DNA from: Oceanihabitans sp. 2_MG-2023
GTDB taxonomy: Bacteria; Bacteroidota; Bacteroidia; Flavobacteriales; Flavobacteriaceae
Direction: 5' to 3'
NCBI RefSeq assembly: GCF_030547245.1
Contig: NZ_JAUOQT010000002.1
Coordinates: 310,001-374,000 of the forward strand
DNA length: 64,000 bases
Shown one piece after another: positions 8,929 to 17,851 of this stretch. Under the pieces are notes generated by a model. It saw only the letters and a program-made list of their open reading frames with translations, did no database searches and had not been told where the DNA came from. The position numbers and the translations under genes are program-made. Position 1 is the stretch's first letter. Each line of letters begins with the position of its first letter.

Positions 8929-9606
8929 TTAAAATTTAGGTTTTGGCTTTAAAGCAACAAAATCTTTTAAATAATAAGGTTCAAAATAAGCGACATTTTC
9001 TATGTCGCTTTTTTTGTACTTATTAAATGCAATTACCGACATTTCATTTGCAGAAGGCAATTTATCGTCAATAAAAACAGCGTTTTTATGTGTAATTAAC
9101 GTTTTTGTTTTTTCTACACCATTCCCTATAAAATATACTTTTCCTTTTTCTAAATAAGTAGCAAAAGAATTTTCATCTAAAATTTGCGCTTCAATTTTTC
9201 TAACAGCATTAAAAGTAGCATCAAAAACAGCAGAATACACTTCCATACGTCTTGCATCCAACATTGGCACTATAACACCTTCTTCTATTTTAACCTGTCT
9301 TGCTAATGCTTCTAAAGTAGAAGTAGAAAGCAATGGTTTATCTAAAGAAAAACATAACCCTTTTGCTGTAGAAACACCTATACGTAATCCTGTATAAGAA
9401 CCAGGTCCTTTACTTACAGCAATGGCGTCTATGTCGGTGGGCTTTATATTATTTTGCTTTAATAAATTGCCTATATACACATGTAAACGTTCTGCATGAG
9501 AATATTGTTTACTGTTATCTTCTTGTAAAGCAAAAGTCTCCCCTTCTTTAGAAAGAGAGACTGAGCAGTTTGTTGTTGCTGTTTCTATGTTTAATATTGT
9601 AGCCAA
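8929..9606 (-). CDS. tsaB: tRNA N6-adenosine threonylcarbamoyltransferase partner TsaB
   Basis: 225 residues. The N-terminus has the ASKHA-type pattern ILNIETATTNCSVSLS, and KGPGSYTGLRIGVSTAKG is the TsaB signature. TsaB dimerises with TsaD to make the t6A37 modification of ANN-decoding tRNAs. The length matches the family. It lies 14 bp after an HlyD-type adaptor gene on the same strand and is probably read through from the efflux operon. The 3' end abuts the convergent mscS stop with no intergenic base. Confidence 0.92.
   Translation of the reverse strand: MATILNIETATTNCSVSLSKEGETFALQEDNSKQYSHAERLHVYIGNLLKQNNIKPTDIDAIAVSKGPGSYTGLRIGVSTAKGLCFSLDKPLLSTSTLEALARQVKIEEGVIVPMLDARRMEVYSAVFDATFNAVRKIEAQILDENSFATYLEKGKVYFIGNGVEKTKTLITHKNAVFIDDKLPSANEMSVIAFNKYKKSDIENVAYFEPYYLKDFVALKPKPKF
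8988..9015 (+). terminator. mscS terminator embedded in the 3' coding end of tsaB
   Basis: A perfect 9-bp stem (8988-8996 with 9002-9010) has a 5-nt loop and is followed by seven T on the plus strand. That is the correct orientation for terminating mscS, 60 bp past its stop. On the minus strand the same bases are codons of tsaB. Confidence 0.65.
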
Positions 9607-9620
9607 AATATATGTTTGTC

Positions 9621-10907
9621 TTATTCGGTTTTATCCTTGGATACTTCTTCTTTTTTAATTTCTACAGCATCGCCATTTTTAAGTGATTTTGTTACCGTAT
9701 TATATGGCCCTGTAATAATTTCTTCATCTTCTAGTAAGCCTTCCAAAATTTCAATATTAGAATTGTCTTGTACACCAGTTTTTACAACTCGAAGTTTTGC
9801 TTTATCTCCATCTTTAATAAAAACGCATTCAAATTTTTCTTCGCTTTCACTTTCTATAGCATTTTTACTAGCTATTTTTTTTGTAGAAGATGTGTCTGTT
9901 TTAATTACAATTGCACTTATTGGTACGCCAACAACCTTTTCACGTTTATTGGTAATAATGTCTACAGTTGCTGTCATTCCAGGTCTAAAAGGCGAATAAT
10001 TTTCGTCTCTCCCTTTTAATAAATCTTTGTAAGACTCTTCAAGAATTCTAACTTTTACTTTAAAGTTTGTTACTTGATCGGCTGTTAATACACCATCGGC
10101 AGAGTTTGCAATTTCGGTTACTAAACCTTTAAATTGTTTTTTTAAATATGCATCTACCTCAACAATAGTAGAATCGCCAATATTAACTTTTACAATATCA
10201 TTTTCGTTTACATCTACCTCTACTTCCATATTGGTAAGATTAGCAACACGCATGATTTCTGTTCCTGCCATTTGCTGTGTACCTACCACACGTTCCCCTA
10301 GTTCTACATCTAATTTAGAAATTGTTCCAGACATTGGCGCATAAATATTGGTTCTGTTTAGGTTGTCTCTGGCTTCGTTTACGGTTGCAGCAGAACTTTG
10401 CACATTGTAATATGCAGATTGTTTGCCTGCTTGTGCAATTTCGTAAGATGAAATTACTTTATCCCAATCTGCTTTAGAGATAATCCCTTTATCATAAAGC
10501 TTTTGATTTCTATCATAATTTGCTTTGGCTTCTTTGAGTGAGGCTTCCGCTTGATTTAGACCAGAACGAACATTTTGTAATGCTGCTTGCGAACGGTTTA
10601 AACTAGATTGATAAATATCTGGGTTTACGCGAACTAACAAGTCTCCTTTTTTTACTTGTTGCCCTTCCACAATAGGAAGATCAATAACTTCACCAGAAAC
10701 TTCACTAGAAAGCTTAACTTCTATTTCTGGTTGAATTTTTCCTGTAGCAGAAACAGTTTCAACAATATCAATTTTAGCAATTTTTCTAGTTTCAACTTCT
10801 TTAAAATTACCTTGTTTACCAAACCATCCCGCTTTTTTTCCTCCAATTAAAAGGGCTAGTAATGCAATTACTACAATTACAATAATGGTTACTGTTTTCT
10901 TACTCAT
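9621..10907 (-). CDS. HlyD/RND-type periplasmic adaptor subunit (second adaptor of the operon)
   Basis: 428 residues with an N-terminal membrane anchor (~5-23). A lipoyl/barrel-sandwich half (SGEVIDLPIVEGQQVKKGD) is followed by a coiled-coil hairpin (~95-180, repeated Ala/Gln/Asn heptads), the second lipoyl half (IYAPMSGTISKLDVELGE) and beta-barrel domains. The C-terminus is Lys/Glu-rich. It would bridge the inner-membrane permease to the TolC-like channel encoded immediately upstream (5 bp gap). It is the second adaptor in this operon; the other is at 12381-13544. The transported substrate cannot be predicted. Confidence 0.88.
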   Translation of the reverse strand: MSKKTVTIIVIVVIALLALLIGGKKAGWFGKQGNFKEVETRKIAKIDIVETVSATGKIQPEIEVKLSSEVSGEVIDLPIVEGQQVKKGDLLVRVNPDIYQSSLNRSQAALQNVRSGLNQAEASLKEAKANYDRNQKLYDKGIISKADWDKVISSYEIAQAGKQSAYYNVQSSAATVNEARDNLNRTNIYAPMSGTISKLDVELGERVVGTQQMAGTEIMRVANLTNMEVEVDVNENDIVKVNIGDSTIVEVDAYLKKQFKGLVTEIANSADGVLTADQVTNFKVKVRILEESYKDLLKGRDENYSPFRPGMTATVDIITNKREKVVGVPISAIVIKTDTSSTKKIASKNAIESESEEKFECVFIKDGDKAKLRVVKTGVQDNSNIEILEGLLEDEEIITGPYNTVTKSLKNGDAVEIKKEEVSKDKTE

Positions 10908-10912
10908 GGTTG

Positions 10913-12241
10913 TTAGTTTAATGTTGTAATAGGAATTCCGAAATAGAATTCTAATACTTTAAGTTTAAATATATAATCGTATTTGGTTCTTATCACTTCG
11001 CTTTGTGCGTTTTCTAATCTATTTTTAGACTGACTAAAATCGAATGCATTTAGCATACCAACATTATATCTTTCTTGTGAATAATTAAAGGCTTCACTTC
11101 TTGCTGCTTCGGTTTTTACAGCAGCTTCATACGCTTTTAAAGCACCTTTAGCATCGTTATATGCTTGGTACACATTGGTTTCTAAATCTAGATTAGCTTG
11201 TTCTAATTGGTATTGTGTATTTAGAACATTTATTTCACTACGTTTAACATTATTTTTCACAGAAAATCCGTTAAAAATAGGGATGCTTAAACTTAGTGAA
11301 AATCCGTGACTTTTATTCTCAGAAACTTGATCTGTAAATTCTGGCGTATCAAATAATTGTGATTTAAAATAATTTGTCCCAAAACTATACGAACCTCTTA
11401 AAGAAGGTTGCAAAGCTCCTTTAGCAATTTTAAGATTATATTCGGCTATTTCACTATTGTTTTCGGCAATTTTAATATCGTATCTCGCTTCTTTTGCTTT
11501 TGTAATAATTGTTTTTGGTGATTCATTTAAAATAGACGTCGCAGGTACTTGATAATCGTTATCTACAATATCAAAAGTTTCATAATCTTCTAATAATAAC
11601 AATTGTGCTAAACTTATTTTAGATAAAGTAATCGCATTTTCTGCATTAACTACTTGTTGTTCTTGTGTTGCAATTGTAGCTTCAATTTCTAATAAATCTC
11701 CTCTTGGTAAAGATCCTGCATCTACCAAATCATTAGTACGTTGCAATTCTTCTTGCGTTATTAATTGTTGCGCTTCTAATACTTTTAGTTGTTCTTTATT
11801 AAATAAGATTTGAAGAAAAGCAGTTGCTATGTTTAGCGACATATTATCTTTTATATTATCTAATTGGTATTGGCTAGCTAATATTTCTAAATTTGAACGA
11901 CGTAATTGATTTACGTTTCTTAAACCATTATAAATATTTACACCAGAACTAACACCTCCACTAAGGTTTCTCGTTGTAGAGTTTACAGCATCGAAAGTAA
12001 CTGGGTCTTGATTTAATCCTATATTCCAAGAATGAGTTGCACTTGCATTAAGTGTTGGTAAAAAATTACCAAAAGCGTCTTTTTTATTAAGTTCCGAATT
12101 TTGTAAGTCTAACTCACTTTGTTTTACGGAAATATTATTATCTAGAGCATAGTTAACACACTCTTGAAGCGTCCATTTTTTTTCTTGGGCTTGCGTTGTA
12201 ATGCTGATAAAAGCAAAAAATATAAAAATAAGTTTTTTCAT
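10913..12241 (-). CDS. TolC-like outer-membrane efflux channel
   Basis: 442 residues with signal peptide MKKLIFIFFAFISITTQAQ. Two outer-membrane efflux protein repeats follow. Each begins with a long helix (WTLQECVNYALDNN near residue 24) and contains strand segments (NLSGGVSSGVNIYNGLRN, HGFSLSLSIPIFNGF). It forms the trimeric outer-membrane exit duct of a tripartite exporter. It sits between the two HlyD-type adaptors of the same operon. Confidence in the family is high; the substrate is unknown. Confidence 0.92.
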   Translation of the reverse strand: MKKLIFIFFAFISITTQAQEKKWTLQECVNYALDNNISVKQSELDLQNSELNKKDAFGNFLPTLNASATHSWNIGLNQDPVTFDAVNSTTRNLSGGVSSGVNIYNGLRNVNQLRRSNLEILASQYQLDNIKDNMSLNIATAFLQILFNKEQLKVLEAQQLITQEELQRTNDLVDAGSLPRGDLLEIEATIATQEQQVVNAENAITLSKISLAQLLLLEDYETFDIVDNDYQVPATSILNESPKTIITKAKEARYDIKIAENNSEIAEYNLKIAKGALQPSLRGSYSFGTNYFKSQLFDTPEFTDQVSENKSHGFSLSLSIPIFNGFSVKNNVKRSEINVLNTQYQLEQANLDLETNVYQAYNDAKGALKAYEAAVKTEAARSEAFNYSQERYNVGMLNAFDFSQSKNRLENAQSEVIRTKYDYIFKLKVLEFYFGIPITTLN

Positions 12242-12380
12242 GTATCTATTTTTATTAATTATTAACGGTTACATGTTTTTATTATATGTCTTCATCTTAA
12301 AGAAAAGCCTTTTTTACATGCTCGTTTCATAATTAAATGATAAGTCTTTATAAGTGTAAAAGTGTTACAATTATTTTTAA

Positions 12381-13544
12381 TTAATTCTCTTGTGCGTATT
12401 TTGGAATGCCTTGAACTTGGTTCCAAACCTTAATTTTATCGTCTTTAGTAATGCCACTTTTCACTTCCACAAAAATTCCATCACTTATACCAAGTTCTAC
12501 ATCTTTTCTTTCAAACTTCTGGTCTCCTGTCTCCATTTCTACAAAAGGTTTTTTAGTTTTTTCATCGTATTGTACTAAAGCTTCTTTAATTGCTAAAGTA
12601 TTTTCTACTTTATCTAAAATAATAGAAGCGTTTGCGCTTAAACCTGCTCTAATAAAAGTAGAATCTATTTTTTGAAGCGTTCCTTTTATTTCAAATTGAA
12701 TGGCTCCATTTTCTGCAACTCCTTTTGGTGCAATATAGTCTAAAACAGCATCGAATTTTTTATCTTCAATTGCACCTACTGTAATTTCTAAAGGTAAACC
12801 TTCTTTTATTTTCCCAACTTCAGATTCATCTACTTTACCTTCAAAAATCATTTTTTTAACGTCTGCTAAAGATGCTATCGATGTCCCTTCATTAAAATTA
12901 TTAGCTTCAATTACTTGATTTCCTTCTTTTACCGGAACATCTAAAACCATTCCTGAAACCGTAGCTCTTACTTGTGTTTGTGCAATATTACCTAAACCGC
13001 TTGTGGTACCTGTTTTTACAATATCGTAATTTTGTCTTGCTGTATTAACATTTATTCTAGCTTGCTCTACACTTTGTTTAGCTTGTAAATAGGTATTACT
13101 AACAGCTTCAAAATCATTAGCAGAAATAACACCTTTATCGAATAATGCTTTTTGACGATTATAACTTGCTTCTTGTGTTTGTAGATTAATTTGCGAGGTT
13201 TGTAATGCTGTTTGATTAGTAGCAATACTTCCTTTTGCATTGGTTAAAGAAGACACATTAGGAATTACTCTAATTTTTGCAATTAAATCTCCAGCTTTTA
13301 CGTACTCACCAGCTTCAATAAATATTTCTTCTACAACTCCAGAGATATTAGATTTAATTAAAACCTCGTCTTTTGGAACGATACTTCCGGTTGCAACTGT
13401 TTTTACTGTTATGGTTTGTTCGCTAGCAGAATCTGTTGTATAGGTTACAGGATCTTCTTGGTTTTTTTGCCATAAATAATATAATGCTGCACCAAACACA
13501 ACAACTATTAGTGTTAATACGATTATGGTTTTGGTTCTTTTCAT
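12381..13544 (-). CDS. HlyD/MacA-type periplasmic adaptor subunit (first adaptor of the operon)
   Basis: 387 residues. A membrane anchor (~5-24) is followed by a lipoyl half-motif (ISGVVEEIFIEAGEYVKAGD), a coiled-coil hairpin (~75-165), the second lipoyl half (VRATVSGMVLDVPVKEGNQV) and beta-barrel and membrane-proximal domains. It is MacA-like in layout and sits 121 bp downstream of two MacB/FtsX-type permeases, so it is the natural adaptor of that ABC exporter. The 139-bp gap before the TolC-like gene shows no terminator, so one transcript is likely. Confidence 0.88.
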   Translation of the reverse strand: MKRTKTIIVLTLIVVVFGAALYYLWQKNQEDPVTYTTDSASEQTITVKTVATGSIVPKDEVLIKSNISGVVEEIFIEAGEYVKAGDLIAKIRVIPNVSSLTNAKGSIATNQTALQTSQINLQTQEASYNRQKALFDKGVISANDFEAVSNTYLQAKQSVEQARINVNTARQNYDIVKTGTTSGLGNIAQTQVRATVSGMVLDVPVKEGNQVIEANNFNEGTSIASLADVKKMIFEGKVDESEVGKIKEGLPLEITVGAIEDKKFDAVLDYIAPKGVAENGAIQFEIKGTLQKIDSTFIRAGLSANASIILDKVENTLAIKEALVQYDEKTKKPFVEMETGDQKFERKDVELGISDGIFVEVKSGITKDDKIKVWNQVQGIPKYAQEN

Positions 13545-13665
13545 TTTTTTGTTGATTTATTGTTTTTTGATTGTTTATTTTCTAAAATATTATTTTCTCG
13601 TAATCTTATTATTTAATGCAAGCAGTTAGTTGCTGCTTACAAAATACTGTTTCCTAAAAAATAAA

Positions 13666-14922
13666 TCACTCGATACGTAAAGCATCTACAGGTTTCATTT
13701 TAGTTGCACTATTTGCAGGAATTAATCCTGCCAATAAGCCAGAAACTACTAATATAAATAGCGCTGTAAATATTACAGACATGCTCACACTTGGGTTAGC
13801 AAAATTATCTACAGGGCCACTTTGATCTAAAATATAATTCATTATAAAAATCACGAATGCTGCAAAAGAGATGCCTACCATTCCAGAGATGATGGTTAAT
13901 AATAAACTTTCTTGTAACACTTGTGATTTAATGGTCCAAGGGGAAGCCCCTAAGGCTCTTCGCACTCCAATTTCTTTTGTTCTTTCTTTCACAACAATTA
14001 GCATGATATTACTAATCCCTATGATTCCAGACATTAAAACTAAAGCTCCCACAAAATAACCAACAAAGGATAATATAGAAAACAAACCATTTACACGGCC
14101 AAATGCTTCCGACAAATCGAAATTACCAATAGCACGTTCATCTTCTGGGTGTACTTTATGGCTCTCCCTCATGAGTTCTAGAATTCTTGGTTTCAAAGCA
14201 GTTACTGTAGTATCATCATTAGCTGTTATTGCCATCCAACCTACATTATCTCCTCTATTAAATGCTTGACCAAAAGTTGTAAAAGGCATAAAAATAGTAT
14301 TAGCATCTTCTTCTTTATCACCACTATTAGCAGCTTTAAATGTTCCAATAACTAAAAAATTCACACCATTAACTTTAACATAAGAACCAAGAGGTTCTTC
14401 TTCTTTATCGTACATAGCTTTTACGACGTCTTCACCAATAACACAAACTTTCCTTTTAGTTTCAATGTCTGAATAACTTAAAAAACGGCCTTGAAGTATA
14501 TCCATAGGTTGCTGTTTAATAAACTCAGGATAGTCTCCGTATATAGTAAACGCACCCGTTTTTGTGCCTCTTATCACATTATTAGCACCATTATAACCTC
14601 CTAATTGATTTCTAGGTGACACGTATTTTAATTGAGGTAGTTCACGTTTAAGCGTTTCTACATCTTCTAATTTAAAATTAAAACGTCTTCCTTTTGGCAA
14701 GCCTTTATATGTTTTTGTAGTTCCTTGCGTCCACATAAACATTGAGTTTGTTGCAAAGTTTCCAAAATCGGCTGTAACCCCATTTTTTAACCCATTGGTT
14801 AATGCAAGGAGTAACACTAAAATAGTAATTCCCCAAAACACACCAAAAGCAGTCAAAAAAGTTCTAAACTTATTAGCTGTTAGTGCTTGTAATATTTCGT
14901 CCCAACGATCTCTACTAAACAT
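13666..14922 (-). CDS. ABC exporter permease, MacB/FtsX type (second)
   Basis: 418 residues. The first membrane helix (~21-43) is preceded by the amphipathic segment FSRDRWDEILQAL. A large periplasmic MacB_PCD domain (~50-270) and an FtsX domain with three C-terminal helices (~285-310, 335-360, 380-405) follow. The conserved VVKERTKEIGVRRALGA coupling motif is present. The gene starts 1 bp after the paralogous permease. Two different half-permeases with one ATPase suggest a heterodimeric MacB-like exporter. Such exporters act on periplasmic substrates by mechanotransmission rather than by moving cargo through the inner membrane. Confidence 0.9.
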   Translation of the reverse strand: MFSRDRWDEILQALTANKFRTFLTAFGVFWGITILVLLLALTNGLKNGVTADFGNFATNSMFMWTQGTTKTYKGLPKGRRFNFKLEDVETLKRELPQLKYVSPRNQLGGYNGANNVIRGTKTGAFTIYGDYPEFIKQQPMDILQGRFLSYSDIETKRKVCVIGEDVVKAMYDKEEEPLGSYVKVNGVNFLVIGTFKAANSGDKEEDANTIFMPFTTFGQAFNRGDNVGWMAITANDDTTVTALKPRILELMRESHKVHPEDERAIGNFDLSEAFGRVNGLFSILSFVGYFVGALVLMSGIIGISNIMLIVVKERTKEIGVRRALGASPWTIKSQVLQESLLLTIISGMVGISFAAFVIFIMNYILDQSGPVDNFANPSVSMSVIFTALFILVVSGLLAGLIPANSATKMKPVDALRIE

Positions 14923-14923
14923 A

Positions 14924-16168
14924 TTATTCGTCTCTTAATGCTACAATTGGTTTAATTTTGGCTGCTCTATATGCAGGAATAAATCCTGCTAAAGCTCCTG
15001 CAAAAACTAAAACAAAAACAGTGGTTAATGCGGTATTAAAATCTACTTGTGGATATTTAATAAAATCACTTTCTATTAGTGGCCCTACTAGCTCTAATAA
15101 ACCTAGACCTAGAATAAGTCCGAATAATCCTGAAATCATGGTTACAAAAACAGATTCTTGCAAAATCATACCAACAATAGACCAAGGTTGTGCTCCTAGT
15201 GCTTTACGTATACCTATTTCCTTTGTTCTTTCTTTTACTATAATTAGCATGATGTTTCCAACACCAACTACTCCAGCTATAATGGTACCAATACCTACAA
15301 ACCAAAATACAGCTGCAATCGTATCTACAAGTGAGTATATTTTTTTGGCTTCCTCAAGTGTGTTATACACGCGTACTGCATTTGTATCGTCTGGAGCAAC
15401 AGTTTGTCTTATTTTTAATTCGCTTTCTATTGCTGAAGAAATAGCTTGTGATTCTGCAACTGCTTCATCAAAATTATCTGCCATTTTTAATGTAAACATC
15501 ATATTACGAATATTATCTGCTCCATTAAATGCGAGTTGCGCAGTTGTTAAGGGTAGAAAAACTTTACTTTCATCACGTTCTCCTCCTGGATCGTAAAAAA
15601 CACCAACTACTTTAAAAGTAATACCATAAAGTGATATGTTCTTATTTATTGGGTCTTCTCCTTTAAATAAATCCTGACTTACTTTATTACCTATTACTGC
15701 TACTTTTTTGGTGCCATCGACATCTGCAATATTTATAAAACGTCCTTTACTTACATCAGCGTTTTCAATAAATTGATTCCCTGGCAAAATACCTTGAATT
15801 CTATAATTTCCAGATTCATTTTTGTAGTTTACTAATCCTCCCCAAATGGTATAGAAAGCGGATTCATTTTCTATATTATCAGCATATTTATTAGATACAG
15901 CATTAAAATCTCCATTTTTAAATTGAATTCTTCTTCCTGGGTTTAAACCTTTGTGTTCTTTGGTAGTAACACCAGACCAAATACTAACTAGATTTGTTGC
16001 ATCTCTTTGAAATTGAGAACGTACACCATTTTGTATTCCTGTACTAAATCCTAAAAGGATTACTAATATAAAAATACCAGAAGCTACAGAGAGTCCAGTT
16101 AAAAAAGCACGAAGCTTATTTTTACTTAAGGTTTCAAATATTTCTTGCCAGCGTTCTAAATCAAACAT
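14924..16168 (-). CDS. ABC exporter permease, MacB/FtsX type (first)
   Basis: 414 residues, collinear with the next permease: LERWQEIFETLSKNKLRAF at the N-terminus, membrane helix ~20-42, MacB_PCD domain, then three helices and the coupling motif VVKERTKEIGIRKALGA. Its start overlaps the 3' end of the ABC ATPase gene by 8 bp, which points to translational coupling. The two permeases are clearly paralogous but divergent, so the duplication is old. Confidence 0.9.
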   Translation of the reverse strand: MFDLERWQEIFETLSKNKLRAFLTGLSVASGIFILVILLGFSTGIQNGVRSQFQRDATNLVSIWSGVTTKEHKGLNPGRRIQFKNGDFNAVSNKYADNIENESAFYTIWGGLVNYKNESGNYRIQGILPGNQFIENADVSKGRFINIADVDGTKKVAVIGNKVSQDLFKGEDPINKNISLYGITFKVVGVFYDPGGERDESKVFLPLTTAQLAFNGADNIRNMMFTLKMADNFDEAVAESQAISSAIESELKIRQTVAPDDTNAVRVYNTLEEAKKIYSLVDTIAAVFWFVGIGTIIAGVVGVGNIMLIIVKERTKEIGIRKALGAQPWSIVGMILQESVFVTMISGLFGLILGLGLLELVGPLIESDFIKYPQVDFNTALTTVFVLVFAGALAGFIPAYRAAKIKPIVALRDE

Positions 16169-16862
16169 GTGCTAAAGCTCTTACTTGTTCGACCTTACTA
16201 TCATCTATAATTAAACCATCTTTAAGGTTTACGATACGCTTGGTCATTTGTGCAATATCTGGCTCATGTGTAACCACTAATATCGTTTTACCTTCGTCGT
16301 TTATTCCTTGAATAAGATCCATAACTTCATATGAGGTTTTTGTATCTAAAGCTCCTGTAGGTTCATCTGCTAATAAAACTTTAGGATCACTAGCTAAAGC
16401 TCTTGCTATGGCTACACGTTGTTTTTGACCTCCAGAAAGTTCGCTTGGCAAATGGTGAGACCATTGTGCTAAACCTACTTTTTCTAAATAATGCATTGCT
16501 TTTTCTGCTCTTTCTTTTCGTTTAACACCTTGATAATACAAAGGTAAAGCAACATTATCTAGTGCTGACTTATAGTTTATTAAATTGAAGGATTGAAAAA
16601 TAAATCCTAAAAACTTATTCCTATAATTAGCAGCAATTTTTTCGTTAAGATTTTTAATGGAAACATTGTCTAATGTATAAGACCCCTCGTCTGCTTCGTC
16701 TAACATACCTAAAATATTAAGCAAAGTAGATTTTCCAGAACCTGAAGAACCCATTATTGATACTAGTTCTCCTTCTTTAACACTAAAATTAATTCCTTTT
16801 AATACGTGAAGAGAATTACTTCCCATATGATAAGATTTATGTAAATCTTTGATTTCTATCAT
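16161..16862 (-). CDS. ABC exporter ATP-binding protein, MacB/LolD type
   Basis: 233 residues, a single nucleotide-binding domain. Walker A is GSSGSGKSTL, the Q-loop is in IFQSFNLI, the signature is LSGGQKQRVAIARAL, Walker B is VLLADEPTGALD and the switch His is in VTHEP. This places it with the MacB/LolD/FtsE subfamily that powers FtsX-type permeases. It is the first gene of the six-gene efflux operon that runs down to 9621. Six GATT-like tetranucleotide units directly precede its ATG. Confidence 0.93.
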   Translation of the reverse strand: MIEIKDLHKSYHMGSNSLHVLKGINFSVKEGELVSIMGSSGSGKSTLLNILGMLDEADEGSYTLDNVSIKNLNEKIAANYRNKFLGFIFQSFNLINYKSALDNVALPLYYQGVKRKERAEKAMHYLEKVGLAQWSHHLPSELSGGQKQRVAIARALASDPKVLLADEPTGALDTKTSYEVMDLIQGINDEGKTILVVTHEPDIAQMTKRIVNLKDGLIIDDSKVEQVRALAHV

Positions 16863-16886
16863 GATTAATTGATTGATTGATTGATT
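16863..16886. repeat. tetranucleotide tandem repeat (GATT)6, one unit variant
   Basis: Six consecutive GATT-type units (the second reads AATT) lie immediately upstream of the ABC ATPase start codon. No obvious purine-rich ribosome-binding site is seen between the repeat and the start. Confidence 0.8.
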
Positions 16887-16999
16887 AGCATGACAAATTA
16901 CATAAACCTTTAAACGATTTATACTAACAAAATGTTAAGAATTAATAATGCTATAGTAATAAGACTATTAAAGGAAAGAAATGTTACAGAAAATTGAAA

Positions 17000-17221
17000 T
17001 TATTCCGTTTTATTTTTAGAGAAGGTTTTATAAATAAAAAATGCTATTCCTCCTACCAAAAGATAAGGAACAGCCATAAGGTAAACTATACCATCGTTGA
17101 CACCTTCTGCTGTGGCTTGTCCTTCCTCACTCTCTAAGACTGCTCTACACATTGCGCATTGTGCATTTGTTTCTAGAAAGAAAAGAATGGAGAAAATTAA
17201 GAATAATATTTTTTGTTTCAT
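17000..17221 (-). CDS. small exported single-helix membrane protein with CxxC
   Basis: 73 residues. A signal peptide ends near TNAQ, then CAMCRAVLES gives a CxxC pair. One membrane helix (~46-66) and a short Lys-rich tail follow. It lies 41 bp downstream of the DUF420 gene in the oxidase-assembly cluster. Small proteins of this kind recur beside cytochrome oxidase genes in Bacteroidota, so a role in copper or thiol handling for oxidase assembly is possible, but this is inference from context. Confidence 0.6.
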   Translation of the reverse strand: MKQKILFLIFSILFFLETNAQCAMCRAVLESEEGQATAEGVNDGIVYLMAVPYLLVGGIAFFIYKTFSKNKTE

Positions 17222-17262
17222 TTTAATTTTTTTAACCCTTCCTTGATTAGGAAAGGATTAAT

Positions 17263-17790
17263 TTACGCATAATAAGGGGATATCATAAGATATACTACAA
17301 CTCCTGTTACTGCTACATATAACCATAAAGGAAATGTTATACGTGCTATTTTTTTGTGTCTTTCAAAATTTTTGGTAATTGCTCGTACATAGGTGATTAA
17401 CACAAAAGGGATAATTATTATGGACAATAATATATGTGTTATTAGTATAAAATAATATATATACTTAATGACTCCTTCTCCACCAAATTTAGTAGAATCG
17501 CTAGTCATATGATACGCTACATAAAGGATTAAAAATACAGCAGAACACATAACTGAAGTAGTCATTAGGTTTTCATGAAGCACAATATTTTTCTTTTTTA
17601 TAGCAAAAAAAGCAATTACCAAAAGAATAGCGGTTATTGCATTAATGGTTGCATAAATAGGAGGCAAAAAGGATAATGGTTCTACATTTGGTATTTTAAC
17701 ACCAAATAATATCGCTACAACAATAGGAACAGCAACAGATAAAATTACTATTAATTTGTTATATTTTTTTTCGTCTAGACTATTTTCCAT
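17263..17790 (-). CDS. DUF420 family membrane protein
   Basis: 175 residues with five hydrophobic helices (~12-30, 43-62, 73-91, 107-130, 148-170). Conserved His residues (H72 in LHENLMTT, the helix-four His of ITHILLS) and a His-Lys pair (RHKKIAR) are typical of DUF420. In other bacteria, members of the family act in maturation of aa3-type cytochrome oxidase. Its position between SCO and a small CxxC protein agrees with that. The family call is firm; the precise step is unknown. Confidence 0.82.
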   Translation of the reverse strand: MENSLDEKKYNKLIVILSVAVPIVVAILFGVKIPNVEPLSFLPPIYATINAITAILLVIAFFAIKKKNIVLHENLMTTSVMCSAVFLILYVAYHMTSDSTKFGGEGVIKYIYYFILITHILLSIIIIPFVLITYVRAITKNFERHKKIARITFPLWLYVAVTGVVVYLMISPYYA

Positions 17791-17851
17791 AATTTTTTAT
17801 CTATATAATTTCGTTCACTTCAAAATTACTTGAAGAGTTTACTTTTTTTAG

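Noticed and set aside
9616-9999. A 127-codon plus-strand reading
   Set aside because: Antisense shadow of the HlyD-type adaptor gene.
14958-15596. A 212-codon plus-strand reading
   Set aside because: It is antisense to the first ABC permease, which has clear family motifs. The Ser/Thr/Pro-rich product is the usual mirror of a membrane protein gene.
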